A stretch of 64,000 bases of DNA, from contig JAEUVO010000064.1 of assembly GCA_016786885.1 (NCBI GenBank), forward strand, positions 124,001 through 188,000, written 5' to 3'. Below, piece by piece: positions 8,318 through 17,520 of the stretch (within the stretch, counting starts at the first letter, position 1; every line of letters starts with the position of its first letter). Made by a program: the position numbers and the translations under genes. Below the pieces are notes generated by a model that did not search any database, was not told the DNA's origin, and saw only the letters and a program-made list of their open reading frames with translations. Source of the DNA: Chitinophagaceae bacterium (lineage in GTDB: Bacteria > Bacteroidota > Bacteroidia > Chitinophagales > Chitinophagaceae).

Positions 8318-9367
8318 TTAATAGCACCTCGGGCAAGCCTCGCTGTATTTATTACCAAGCAGGAACCCAAATACTACTTCATGTGTCCCGCTGTTGAAGT
8401 CCCGGAGAATATTATTATTACTTGACTTATCGTAAGCATAGCTAACATTGAATGTATTACTGACATTCAATCCAAGCATACCTGCAAAGCCATCCTGGTG
8501 ACGGTAACTACCCCCTACCCACAACTGGTCACGGTATTGTAGTTTCAGGTTTACTTCCGGCTGAAATTCTTTAAATGAACTTCCTTTGATATACTTCACC
8601 ATTAGAGAAGGAATTGCATTTACATCATCAGATAACAAAAAGCGGTATCCTGCTGTCAAGAATAAATGCGGAACAAACCTTCCTTTGGTTAAAATAGAAG
8701 CATTATCATCTACAAAATTCAGTGTTTGCGGAAGTACGTTTTGTGCAGCAAACCCAATAAAATAATCCCTGGAGTACAGCCATAAACCAGCCGCCATCTG
8801 GGGTCTTATTTTAGTAAGCTGGCTGCTGAAAGCAGAACCAGTAGCCGGGTCACTCGGATCACCCGTACCGGAAAAATCATGTTTGCTTCCATCAATAGTG
8901 ACTTTTGTGATACCTGCAGATAAACCTCCGGAGAGATTAGTAGTAGGGCTCAATCCGAGGTGGTAGGCATAAGTGGCACTGGCTGTAAAAAAATTAAAGC
9001 TCCCTGTTTTATCATTGATGATACTTAGTCCTATCCCATGATGCGGCTCTGCGGCTGTGTAACTCTCCCAATAGGCTTTTCCCCTTGGGTTTTCGCCGGG
9101 AACTTTAAAAGAAGTGGAAGAAGTTCTGTAATCATTCTTACCCAATGGACCATGAATGCTTAAATAAGTCGTTTTAGGAGCACCATTAATACCCACCCAT
9201 TGATCTCTCACAGCCATTTTCAGGTCTGTATAGTTATCAATACCAGCAATAGCCGGGTTAATGATAAAAGGGTTCACCACATATTGTGTATAGTGTGGTC
9301 TCTGCTGGCTGATGGCCATCAGTCCTGCACACAATACAATCACCACTGTTATAAATAATCGTTTCAT
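8318..9367 (-). CDS. PorP/SprF-family type IX secretion system membrane protein
   Basis: The protein has 349 residues with a signal peptide (about 1-20) and then QQRPHYTQYVVNPFIINPA, the signature start of PorP/SprF proteins (QY..NP...NPA). The rest is a predicted outer-membrane beta-barrel. It lies four bases after the giant T9SS cargo gene on the same strand, the usual pairing: SprF-like proteins are needed to secrete or anchor a neighbouring protein that carries a type B C-terminal signal. The likely role is therefore attachment of the 9372-14564 product to the cell surface. It converges with the M56 gene across a 16-base gap with no visible terminator. Confidence 0.93.
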   Translation of the reverse strand: MKRLFITVVIVLCAGLMAISQQRPHYTQYVVNPFIINPAIAGIDNYTDLKMAVRDQWVGINGAPKTTYLSIHGPLGKNDYRTSSTSFKVPGENPRGKAYWESYTAAEPHHGIGLSIINDKTGSFNFFTASATYAYHLGLSPTTNLSGGLSAGITKVTIDGSKHDFSGTGDPSDPATGSAFSSQLTKIRPQMAAGLWLYSRDYFIGFAAQNVLPQTLNFVDDNASILTKGRFVPHLFLTAGYRFLLSDDVNAIPSLMVKYIKGSSFKEFQPEVNLKLQYRDQLWVGGSYRHQDGFAGMLGLNVSNTFNVSYAYDKSSNNNILRDFNSGTHEVVFGFLLGNKYSEACPRCY

Positions 9368-9371
9368 AGTA

Positions 9372-12300
9372 CTACCTGATTATATCTACATAACCGGTAA
9401 CTTTCGACCGGCCATTCTTCGGATCAATAACATAATAATAGGTACCCACCGGAACATCCTTACCGTTTACCTTACCATCCCATGCCGTAGTATAACCTAC
9501 AGAACGGAACACTAATTGTCCATAACGGTTGACAACATCTATAGTACAACCCGGATAACTTTCCAGGTATGGTATCACCCATCTGTCATGCACTCCATCT
9601 CCATTCGGACTAAAGATATTCGGAATGATCGGGGCTTTCAGCACTTTTACAAACACATTATCACTGGCCGTACAGCCCTGTGGTGTTGTAACGGTTAGTG
9701 TATATGTTATATCATCTGCCGGTGAAGCTACAGGGAAAGAACTGGTAGGATCGCTCAGTCCTGTTGGCGGTGTCCATAAATATGTTAGTGGAACACCCAC
9801 GTTCAATGCAGGGGTAAGAGTAACCTGCCCGCCTTCGAGTACAAATTTATCCGGACCTGCATTTACTGCCGGTGCTGTGAAGATATCAACGGTTTGTTCT
9901 TTATAGTTTATACAGCCATTAGTTCCAGTATATGTATACCTGATATTGTATTGTCCTGCCCCGATGGATGGGCTGAAAAGACCAGTTGATGTTACACCAG
10001 TTCCGCTAAATACTCCAGCACCAGGAAGACCATTGAGTAATTGTGCCTGTGTGATCTGGAATGTTGGCTTATCTGTACAGGCAAAAGGTATTGGGTTGAA
10101 CACAAGTGTGGGTGTGGCCAGCACTGTTATTGTCTGTATACTGGTGTTTACGCAGTTGATGCCCGAATAAGCCACATATCTTACCTGGAAGGTTCTTGTG
10201 AATGGTGTTCCAAATTCTGGATAAGTATGTGTGTATGTTTCTCCGGGCAATGGTGTGTCATCCGTTGTTTTAATGGTAGGGTTATTCAGGTAATCCCAGA
10301 ATATTTCCACTTTAACCACACTGCCGAAGTCAACTGTTGATGCATCAGTAATAGTTACAGCTTGATTACTGCACAATGAAGCAGGATTTTGTACTGTGAA
10401 ACCAGCAACAGGAATTGAGCCATTGACAGTAAAGGTTTGCTGCACGGTATCTTTACATCCATTATTACTTGTAACAATCAATTGTGCTGTATAAGGTCCT
10501 ACTACAGTATACCTGTGTGTTGGATTTTGTAATGTGGATGTGTTAGGGTTTCCAGCATTTGCATTCGGATCTCCGAAATTCCACTCCCATGCTACTATTG
10601 TTCCGCCTGCTACGGTACTGGTGTCTGTAAATGGCGCCAAAGGATCAGTTAAACAAACCTCAGGTGAAATGAAACCTGCTTTTGGTCTTGCATTGATAGT
10701 AACCTGGCTGGTATGAACAGCACTTATACAACCTTTATCTGTTGTAACCGTAAGGGTAACGGTATACGTTCCGGTAGCAGCAAATGTGTGTGTCGGATTC
10801 TGTAAAGTTGAAGTATTTGCAGCACCACTTCCGGGATCTCCAAAATTCCATTGCCAGTTATTAAGAGTACCGGCATTGGCTACAGAAACATCAGTAAAAC
10901 TGATCGTTCTTGTCTCACAACTTGGAACAGTGAAAGTAAAGTTACCAGTTGGTAATGGGTTTACTATCACTGTAGCCGAACCAGTTTGTACCTGGCTACA
11001 GGCTGTTCCGCTTCCTTCCAGTACACTCACCAGTGAATAAGTGAAAGTACCGGCAGTTGCTGTAGGAACAGGCAGGGTAACTGAATTACCAGTCGTTGTT
11101 GTTATTGTTTGGTTAGGTCCGCCATTGATAGTGTACGTAAATGTATATGGCGCAGTACCTGTGTTTCCGGTAAATGTAATATTGGGAGAAGCTGTGTTTA
11201 AGCAAACTTCAGCATTACCACTAATTGTGGCTGTTGGCAATGCATTCACTGTAACAACTACCGAACCTGTTTGTGCCTGGCTGCAAAGATTAGTACTTCC
11301 TTCCTGCACACTAAGAAGATTATATGTGAATGTACCGGCAGTTGAAGTTGAAACGGGTACTGTTACTGAATTACCAACAGTAGTTGTAACAACCTGGTTA
11401 GGCCCGCCATTGATATTATACGTAAATGTATAAGGAGCTGTACCAGTTGTACCGGTAAATGTTATGTTGGGCGATGTTACATTTAAGCATACTGTGGTAT
11501 TACCGGCAATGGTGGCTACAGGCAATGCATTCACCGTTACCGCTACTGATCCGGTTTGCGATTGGATACAACCAGTAGTGCTTCCTTCTTTTACATTCAC
11601 CAGGTTATAGGTAAACGTACCCGTTACATTGGTTGGAACCGGTACTGTTACAGAATTACCAGCAGTAGTAGTAACAACCTGGGCAGGCCCGCCATTGATA
11701 GTATAAGTGAATGTATAAGGAGCGGTGCCATTTGAGCCTGTAAATGTAATGTCGGGGGCCGTTGCGTTTAAACATACTGTAGCATTTCCACTGATAGTAG
11801 CTGTTGGCAATGGTTTTACCACTACTGTACGGGTAGCAAAATTATTCACCGTCTGACATCCGGCGGCAGATGTAACATTAAGTGTAACTGTGTAAGTGCC
11901 GGCAACTGTATAAATATGTGTTGGGTTCTGTGCAGTTACAACAGGAGAACCATCTCCAAAATTCCAGCTCCATCCGGTAACTATGCTGCCCGGAGCAGTG
12001 CTTACATCAGAAAAACCAATAAGACTTCCCACACAAACCTCCGGTAAGGAATTGAACGCAGCCTGAGGCTCTGCATACACAGTATTCAATACCTGGTTTC
12101 TTGTATCGGTACAACCATTGTTGCTGGTAACAGTCAGGCTTACATTAAACGGACCCGGAGCTGCATAGTTATGCAGCGGATTTTGTACCGCTGAAGTTCC
12201 TGCATCGCCAAAATTCCATGCCCAGCCTGTGATAGTATTACCACCACCAACTGTTGACAGGTCATTAAACTGTGCTGCCCCGGAAGGTAAGCAGGCAACC

Positions 12301-14564
12301 GGTAAGTTAAAATCTGCAACCGGGTTGGGATGAATAGTGACGGGGAAACTGAACAAAATACTTTGGCAACCTGAGGAAGTAACTACACTTAGCGTTGCGT
12401 TATAAGTTCCCGGAGCTGCATATGTGTGAGTTTCATTTGTGCTGGTATTCCTGATAACTACAGGTGATCCATCACCAAAATCCCATGTCCATTGAGAAAT
12501 GGTATTTCCTGCCGGAGCAGAAGATTGATCAGTGAATGTTATGGCTCTGCCGACACAGAAAGGAGCAGCAGTAACAAACTGGGCCACCGGAGGATCATTT
12601 AGAGTAACAATATGTGAAGTAGTATCAGATAAACAACCTATGTCAGTAATTATGGAATACTTGACGTTATATACTCCGGGTGCTAAATAAGTATGAGCAG
12701 GGTTATTGGCAGCCGAGGTATTTGCATCCCCAAAATTCCAGTGCCTCACTACAACTGGTCTACCCCCAGGGGTTGAATTGTCTGTAAATTGTACAGGACT
12801 TGTAACACAACCGTTAGTAACGAAATTAAAATCTGCAATTGGTTTGGGATATACTTCAACATCAAAATCAATCTCCTGTTCCGAACCACAACCATCACTA
12901 TTTGGTGAATAAGTAGTGATTGTAACCGGATATGTTCCTACTGTATTATAAAAGTATTGATTGGGTAATGAATACCACCAAAGTTGCTTTCCGTTAATAA
13001 ATGTGGTTGAATCGAAAGGAATCGGACTTGGGGAATTGACAAGCACATTTGGCGTCTGAAATCCGTGAAAATCCCAATACATTGAATCCGGCTGATATGG
13101 AAGAGATATCTTAAACTTAGAAGGAGAACCAATACATACGGAAGGTGAAGTAGCATTACCATATGGTGTCGAAATTCCTATTTGGGTATACAGGTCTTTA
13201 ACATTAGTTCCCGCAGAGTAAGCATATGATTCAAAATTGGCGCTAAACCCATATGCAATAGCATTAAAACCACTATCAGCAGAAAGTCTGTATGAGCCTG
13301 GGCCAACTAAAAGTTGTTGTAAATATGAATACCCGGGCAATGCTATTCCAAATGGTTGCCATGCTGCGGTTGGAGGTGCACCATTTATTCTGAAACTTGG
13401 TGCTGCAACAGTTTTGATCAAAACATTGATCCATTGCCTTGTTATAGCTTGTTGAGCAGATGAAAAAATGGTAATGTCACTAATATTCTGTTCTATTGGG
13501 TTAAGAATAACCATGTCAGGATCACCAAATCCACCGCCTCCACAATTCTGCCTGGGAGGATATTGTGTTACACAAATCGGTTTATCAGCCGTAATACTAG
13601 TAGGTTGGGTCAGTACTACAGGAGCATTAGTAAAAGCAGCCGGATAAATTTGCCCTGCCAACAATGTAGCAACCAAAACTCCATTAAAAAATACTGAAGT
13701 ATTATCCTCAGAAGCCAGCACCCTATATGCAGTTCCATTTGGATAATCGCCCATAGGCATAAATCCAAAATTCTTTCCCCAGGTACTTATGGGATACAAT
13801 TGCTGGAACAAAGGATCAAAAGAACTACCCCCGGTACATGTACTAGTACCAAAAGTGATGTTGGAGCTACCTGAAAAAACAGCAATAGGCAAACACCCGC
13901 CTGTACCAGATGCAATTGATTCGATAAGGCTGCCAGAAATATCCTGATCAGCTTGATATTGGTACATGTCGCCTGCCAATGGAAGGGTAATTGTGAAAGG
14001 AGTACTAACTACGCCATTAAGCCTGGGTGTAACTTTTACCTGTGTATTAGGCTTGGTAGCTATGATCTGGAATTGTGATTTTGCAAGGTATGTGCCACTA
14101 TTAGAACCTGTTTGGGTAAAGCTTATGGCTTGATATCTTTTTCCCAAAACATTTGTCGGTAATAATAAGGTCGCTGCACTTCTGGCTGCGCCCCATTGCT
14201 GTGCATATGCAACAACTGGTGGTTGACCAGGATTAACTTTAATTTTTATTGACTTTTGAATTACCATCCCTGACTCACCATTACTTATATGAGCCAAAAC
14301 ATGTGGGATAGCTATTTCTTGTAGACCATTCGCTGGTATATTGAAATTGGCTGTAAAAGCTCCATTTGCCATAGTTATGGTACCGCTACTGGCCCTATCA
14401 GAGGTAATCCAAATACTTAAAGTTGCCAAGTTATTGCCGCTGGGTACATGCTGGGGGAAACATAAATAAAACTCCTTGCCTTTATTAGAAAAGTCTTGTG
14501 TATAGGAAATCCCGCCAGTAAAAATGGCAAGTAAAAGGGTACTTAGAAAGTGTAGTTTTCTCAT
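9372..14564 (-). CDS. Giant PKD-repeat surface protein with T9SS type B sorting domain
   Basis: The product has 1730 residues and a signal peptide at 1-22. Residues 28-450 resemble the IgGFc-binding N-domain (KEFYLCFPQ, then beta-rich repeats). PKD domains follow at about 576-660, 659-745, 748-830 and 833-917 (each with a WxFGD core), then three near-identical 95-residue Ig-like repeats (919-1203), further PKD domains (1206-1290, 1295-1380) and two degenerate ones. The end (about 1647-1730) is a gliding-motility CHU_C / type B T9SS signal: IFSPNGDGVHD, YGQLVFRS, W(D)GK, GTYYYVID. It is exported by T9SS and probably acts as an adhesin or gliding-related surface fibre. The PorP/SprF gene follows directly. 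A 730-bp AT-rich region precedes it. Confidence 0.93.
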   Translation of the reverse strand: MRKLHFLSTLLLAIFTGGISYTQDFSNKGKEFYLCFPQHVPSGNNLATLSIWITSDRASSGTITMANGAFTANFNIPANGLQEIAIPHVLAHISNGESGMVIQKSIKIKVNPGQPPVVAYAQQWGAARSAATLLLPTNVLGKRYQAISFTQTGSNSGTYLAKSQFQIIATKPNTQVKVTPRLNGVVSTPFTITLPLAGDMYQYQADQDISGSLIESIASGTGGCLPIAVFSGSSNITFGTSTCTGGSSFDPLFQQLYPISTWGKNFGFMPMGDYPNGTAYRVLASEDNTSVFFNGVLVATLLAGQIYPAAFTNAPVVLTQPTSITADKPICVTQYPPRQNCGGGGFGDPDMVILNPIEQNISDITIFSSAQQAITRQWINVLIKTVAAPSFRINGAPPTAAWQPFGIALPGYSYLQQLLVGPGSYRLSADSGFNAIAYGFSANFESYAYSAGTNVKDLYTQIGISTPYGNATSPSVCIGSPSKFKISLPYQPDSMYWDFHGFQTPNVLVNSPSPIPFDSTTFINGKQLWWYSLPNQYFYNTVGTYPVTITTYSPNSDGCGSEQEIDFDVEVYPKPIADFNFVTNGCVTSPVQFTDNSTPGGRPVVVRHWNFGDANTSAANNPAHTYLAPGVYNVKYSIITDIGCLSDTTSHIVTLNDPPVAQFVTAAPFCVGRAITFTDQSSAPAGNTISQWTWDFGDGSPVVIRNTSTNETHTYAAPGTYNATLSVVTSSGCQSILFSFPVTIHPNPVADFNLPVACLPSGAAQFNDLSTVGGGNTITGWAWNFGDAGTSAVQNPLHNYAAPGPFNVSLTVTSNNGCTDTRNQVLNTVYAEPQAAFNSLPEVCVGSLIGFSDVSTAPGSIVTGWSWNFGDGSPVVTAQNPTHIYTVAGTYTVTLNVTSAAGCQTVNNFATRTVVVKPLPTATISGNATVCLNATAPDITFTGSNGTAPYTFTYTINGGPAQVVTTTAGNSVTVPVPTNVTGTFTYNLVNVKEGSTTGCIQSQTGSVAVTVNALPVATIAGNTTVCLNVTSPNITFTGTTGTAPYTFTYNINGGPNQVVTTTVGNSVTVPVSTSTAGTFTYNLLSVQEGSTNLCSQAQTGSVVVTVNALPTATISGNAEVCLNTASPNITFTGNTGTAPYTFTYTINGGPNQTITTTTGNSVTLPVPTATAGTFTYSLVSVLEGSGTACSQVQTGSATVIVNPLPTGNFTFTVPSCETRTISFTDVSVANAGTLNNWQWNFGDPGSGAANTSTLQNPTHTFAATGTYTVTLTVTTDKGCISAVHTSQVTINARPKAGFISPEVCLTDPLAPFTDTSTVAGGTIVAWEWNFGDPNANAGNPNTSTLQNPTHRYTVVGPYTAQLIVTSNNGCKDTVQQTFTVNGSIPVAGFTVQNPASLCSNQAVTITDASTVDFGSVVKVEIFWDYLNNPTIKTTDDTPLPGETYTHTYPEFGTPFTRTFQVRYVAYSGINCVNTSIQTITVLATPTLVFNPIPFACTDKPTFQITQAQLLNGLPGAGVFSGTGVTSTGLFSPSIGAGQYNIRYTYTGTNGCINYKEQTVDIFTAPAVNAGPDKFVLEGGQVTLTPALNVGVPLTYLWTPPTGLSDPTSSFPVASPADDITYTLTVTTPQGCTASDNVFVKVLKAPIIPNIFSPNGDGVHDRWVIPYLESYPGCTIDVVNRYGQLVFRSVGYTTAWDGKVNGKDVPVGTYYYVIDPKNGRSKVTGYVDIIR
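10956..11810 (-). repeat. Three 285-bp in-frame tandem repeats in the surface protein gene
   Basis: Three consecutive units of 95 codons (protein residues 919-1013, 1014-1108, 1109-1203) each start LP[TV]ATI[SA]G and contain CLN, TGTAPYTFTY and INGGP. They differ at scattered positions but keep length exactly, the pattern expected from duplication and later divergence. Such repeats allow copy-number change by recombination. Confidence 0.9.
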
Positions 14565-15097
14565 TTAGTCCAAAGTCCGAGGTGAAGAAAGCGACGCTAA
14601 TTTAATACAAAGAATTCTTAAAAAGAAGCATTTCAGGCAGATAGGAAAAATAAAAACAGTAAATCCCGTAGCTCGTAGTTGTACGATTATGAACGACTTA
14701 TGAGTATTTTTTTACACCTGTTTTGCAAACCAGTCCCTCCTCATAAGCTATCAGCCACCTCTCAGTTTTGCCGATATTTTCAACTTCGGCTATATCATAT
14801 TTTCAAAAAAACATATTCACCCTCTATATATAATTTAAATACATAAATAATAATCCTAATTAATTTATTATCTGAAATTTAGAGTATAAATTCTATTATT
14901 ACTAATAGATGATAAAACACAACCATTCCCTATTCGAAATAACCAAATAACTCCCCTTATAAATCTCTTATACACTTTTTTATAGTTTGATTATAAAGAT
15001 TTTATCACATTTTATTAAGCTCAATAATTTAGCAAAAAAATAGAATATATATTTTTGGTAAATACTAATTTAAATAGCTTAAAATAAAATTTTTAAT
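14565..15097. other. AT-rich intergenic region upstream of the surface-protein gene
   Basis: No gene is supported here. From about 14780 the sequence is very AT-rich with short runs and no stem with a T-tract. The only structure I see is the palindrome TCGTAgttgTACGA at 14673-14686, about 110 bases upstream of the surface-protein start. The region presumably holds that gene's promoter; no clear TTG / TAnnTTTG pair was found at a convincing distance. Confidence 0.5.
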
Positions 15098-15256
15098 ATG
15101 GGCTACTATTTCTCAAACAGACGTATGAATGTTCAGCAGAATCACCCCTACTGTCCTACCAACAAATATTCAAATAGAATGAGGCCGGTGACACCTCACA
15201 GAAATAACAGAATTTTATCCCCACTGTGTGGACTCTGTACTTTTAACCCTGCCTAA
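15098..15256 (+). CDS. Possible 52-residue small protein
   Basis: An ATG frame of 52 codons begins at the point where the AT-rich block gives way to more normal composition. It is Asn/Arg/Pro-rich and ends with a CGLC motif. No family was recognised, there is no signal peptide and no membrane segment, and chance is a real alternative. Recorded because it fills most of an otherwise empty gap before the LEA-type lipoprotein. Confidence 0.15.
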   Translation: MGYYFSNRRMNVQQNHPYCPTNKYSNRMRPVTPHRNNRILSPLCGLCTFNPA

Positions 15257-15294
15257 ACAAGCTTTCTCCTATTTTGCAGTTTCATATTCCGAAA

Positions 15295-15759
15295 ATGAGA
15301 ACCTTCATCAATCAGTCAGTTCTTTTTACTGTAATAGGCATCAGCCTTCTTTCCTGTAAACAGATCAGGGAACCAGATTTTAAAGGAATTGAGAATATAA
15401 GGACATCCAGGCTTAGCGGTACGCAAACCACCCTATTGCTCGACCTGCATTATTTTAATCCTAATTCAGCAAAACTGAGCCTGAGAAAGGCGGACGGATT
15501 TGCATGGCTGGATGGAAACCTGCTGGGGAAATTTACAGTTGATACACTGATCAGGATACCAGCCCGGGCTGATTTCCGCCTGCCTGTAAAACTTGACCTG
15601 GAAATGAAAAATGTACTTAAAAATTCTATGTCGGCCCTGCTTAAAACTGAGGTGACATTGAAAATAGAAGGGAGAGCAAGATTAGGCAAAGCTGGCATTT
15701 ACATTAACTATCCCGTAAACTATGAGGGAAAGCAAAATATCAGCGAGCTGCTAAAATAA
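15295..15759 (+). CDS. LEA type 2-family lipoprotein
   Basis: I choose the ATG at 15295, which gives 154 residues with a signal peptide and lipobox (SLLSC); an upstream ATG at 15274 would only add seven residues before the signal. The mature part resembles the LEA14/WHy fold: a beta-sandwich with L-x-L-D-L-x-Y-x-N-P-N (LLLDLHYFNPN), then a short turn with GNLLGKFTVDT and a late beta-strand pair. These proteins are small envelope beta-domains of uncertain function in bacteria. A TATTTTG box lies about 17 bases before the start. The gene ends just before a bidirectional terminator. Confidence 0.75.
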   Translation: MRTFINQSVLFTVIGISLLSCKQIREPDFKGIENIRTSRLSGTQTTLLLDLHYFNPNSAKLSLRKADGFAWLDGNLLGKFTVDTLIRIPARADFRLPVKLDLEMKNVLKNSMSALLKTEVTLKIEGRARLGKAGIYINYPVNYEGKQNISELLK

Positions 15760-15762
15760 AAA

Positions 15763-15783
15763 GCCCTCCGTTTACCGGAGGGC
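15763..15783. terminator. Bidirectional intrinsic terminator
   Basis: GCCCTCCG (15763-15770) pairs with CGGAGGGC (15776-15783) around a 5-base loop. On the minus strand it is followed by TTTTTATTTTAG, on the plus strand by AAAGTTTTATT. It lies between the convergent LEA-type and HMA-domain genes. Confidence 0.85.
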
Positions 15784-15789
15784 AAAGTT

Positions 15790-16182
15790 TTATTGCTGTG
15801 GCGGAGCTGTCGGTGGCGTTTTTGGTTTTGGATGTCCTCCTCCGTCCGAATTCTTTTTACATGATTTAGGCAACCGGTTGTAGGCATCTTCAGCAGCAGG
15901 TACATCATCTGCATCATACCCGCAATTAGCAATTGCCGTCTTTATTTGCTCAATATCTGTCCTGTCTGTTACATATTTCACCCTGGTCTCTCCCTTTCTG
16001 TAGTTTACATTTATCTCCAGTATACCATCATACCGCTTTAGGTAGGTTTCTATTCTTGTTTTACAGCTTTCACAAAGGGCATTGGGGGTTTTAATGGTGG
16101 CTGCAAGCACTGGTTTGGTTTGTGCCTGGCTTACAACAGCCAGTCCCAGCACTGCAAATAAGGTAAACAGCAATTTTTTCAT
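15790..16182 (-). CDS. Secreted heavy-metal-associated (HMA) domain protein
   Basis: The start at 16182 gives 130 residues beginning MKKLLFTLFAVLGLAVVSQAQ, a clear Sec signal peptide; the longer frame to 16254 has no sensible N-terminus. The mature part is an HMA ferredoxin-like domain with the metal-binding pair in ALCESCKTRIE, then a second strand (GILEINVNYRKGETRVKY) and ANCGYDADD. The tail is Pro/Gly/His/Lys-rich (GGGHPKPK). It could be a periplasmic copper or other metal binding protein; the metal is not determined by the sequence. Neighbours give no metal context. It ends at the shared terminator. Confidence 0.82.
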   Translation of the reverse strand: MKKLLFTLFAVLGLAVVSQAQTKPVLAATIKTPNALCESCKTRIETYLKRYDGILEINVNYRKGETRVKYVTDRTDIEQIKTAIANCGYDADDVPAAEDAYNRLPKSCKKNSDGGGHPKPKTPPTAPPQQ

Positions 16183-16222
16183 ATGAGTATTTTTATATGG
16201 GTGACTATTTCTGATAATAAAT

Positions 16223-16858
16223 TTACAATGTCCTTTTCCAACCTGCCGGATCATCCCTCCATTTTAACAAAACATCCTGCTGGACTGCCGAAACAATGCC
16301 TTTTTGCACGGCCAGATCAAGTAATGTAGGATAATCAGTAAGTGAATAGTACAGCAATGATGCTTGTGAGAAGGCTTCCGTTGCAACTGGGAACCCATAA
16401 GTAAAGATGGACACCATACCAATTACATTCAACCCCTGTTCCTTCAGCACATCGACCACCTGCAGGCTGCTTTTTCCGGTGGAAACCAAGTCTTCTATCA
16501 CTACTACTTTTTGTCCTTTCTCGTAAAAACCTTCAATCTGGTTTCCCAGCCCATGCTCTTTGGGCTTTGGTCTGACATAGATATAAGGCAATTTCAGTTG
16601 ATCAGCTGCCATAGCTCCCCATGCAATGCCAGCTGTAGCCACCCCGGCCAGCAGTTCTGCATCCGGAAATTTCTCAAAAACCAGATTGCACATTTCAGAT
16701 TTAATATAATCCCTGGTGAAAGGAAATGATAATACTTTCCTGTTATCACAATATATCGGGCTCTTCCAGCCACTTGCCCAGGTAAATGGTTGTTCGGGAT
16801 TTAGCTTAACTGCATTAACTTGAAGCAGTTTTTCAGCCACTACTTTAGCATCTGTCAT
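16223..16858 (-). CDS. pyrE: Orotate phosphoribosyltransferase
   Basis: PyrE converts orotate and PRPP to OMP in pyrimidine synthesis. From the ATG at 16858 the protein has 211 residues, the usual length. The N-terminus has FTWASGWKSPIYCDNRK, the orotate-binding part. The PRPP motif is KVVVIEDLVSTGKSSLQ. An upstream ATG at 16885 adds nine residues of no family match, and the promoter-like box TACCTTCG ends four bases before the chosen ATG, which supports the shorter start. pyrB and pyrR lie 1.6-3 kb away on the same strand, separated by a thioesterase and coaD and by the divergent Nudix gene. Confidence 0.95.
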   Translation of the reverse strand: MTDAKVVAEKLLQVNAVKLNPEQPFTWASGWKSPIYCDNRKVLSFPFTRDYIKSEMCNLVFEKFPDAELLAGVATAGIAWGAMAADQLKLPYIYVRPKPKEHGLGNQIEGFYEKGQKVVVIEDLVSTGKSSLQVVDVLKEQGLNVIGMVSIFTYGFPVATEAFSQASLLYYSLTDYPTLLDLAVQKGIVSAVQQDVLLKWRDDPAGWKRTL

Positions 16859-16862
16859 ACAG

Positions 16863-16870
16863 CGAAGGTA
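16863..16870 (-). promoter_or_regulatory. -7 promoter element for pyrE
   Basis: TACCTTCG on the minus strand ends four bases before the pyrE ATG, the same spacing as the rnpB -7 box to the rnpB 5' end. A good -33 TTG at 17-23 bases was not found. Confidence 0.35.
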
Positions 16871-16893
16871 CAAGCTGCAAGGCACAAGGCACT

Positions 16894-17517
16894 ATGTATA
16901 TAAAAATTTACTTTGGCAATAAACCTCTGTTTCTTTGTGATGAAGTGAATGAAACTATTCAGCCATACATACATCATGATGACGCTGTGTTTATTGATGA
17001 GCTGAATACACATTCCGTAAAAACGATGATACATGAAATGCAGCTGGAAAAAGTACATGCCGGGGTATTTTTCCACCCGGACCTGGAAGAATTAAAAAAA
17101 GCCTTCTATAAAAAATTTACCCTCATTACTGCAGCAGGCGGGGTAGTTGAAAATGAAAAGAAAGATATACTGCTGATTTTCCGCAGGGGCAAATGGGATT
17201 TACCAAAAGGAAAACTGGATAAAGGCGAAAAACTGGAAGACTGTGCAGTAAGAGAGGTAGAAGAAGAAACTGGTTTACAGAAAGTAAAACTGCATGCTCC
17301 GCTATGTGTAACATATCACACCTATCATGAAGGAACAAAATTCATTTTAAAAGAATCTCACTGGTTTACCATGAAGGTTGGGGGTGATCAGCAATTTATC
17401 CCGCAAGTAGAAGAAGATATTCATGAGATCAGGTGGGTAAAACCGCAAGACCTGGTAAAATATATTCCTGACTGTTTCCCTTCTATAGCTGATGTGCTGG
17501 AAAAATTTACTGGTTAA
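16894..17517 (+). CDS. NUDIX hydrolase
   Basis: The 207-residue protein has two parts. Residues 1-75 are an extra N-domain of mixed beta/alpha character. The NUDIX domain runs from 76 to 207 with a complete Nudix box at 106-128 (GKLDKGEKLEDCAVREVEEETGL spans it; the REVEEE core binds Mg2+). The substrate, a nucleoside diphosphate linked to some moiety, cannot be read from the sequence; RFRRGKWDLPKGK-type Nudix proteins include diadenosine and diphosphoinositol polyphosphate hydrolases. It is divergent from pyrE with 35 bases between starts and ends three bases from the convergent thioesterase stop. Confidence 0.9.
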   Translation: MYIKIYFGNKPLFLCDEVNETIQPYIHHDDAVFIDELNTHSVKTMIHEMQLEKVHAGVFFHPDLEELKKAFYKKFTLITAAGGVVENEKKDILLIFRRGKWDLPKGKLDKGEKLEDCAVREVEEETGLQKVKLHAPLCVTYHTYHEGTKFILKESHWFTMKVGGDQQFIPQVEEDIHEIRWVKPQDLVKYIPDCFPSIADVLEKFTG

Positions 17518-17520
17518 CAG

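Noticed and set aside
9516-13455. Plus-strand frames inside the giant surface-protein gene
   Set aside because: Repeat-rich antisense frames without start context, codon bias or family features.
14780-15100. Replication origin in the AT-rich block
   Set aside because: No DnaA boxes (TTATCCACA-like), and no dnaA, dnaN or similar genes nearby.
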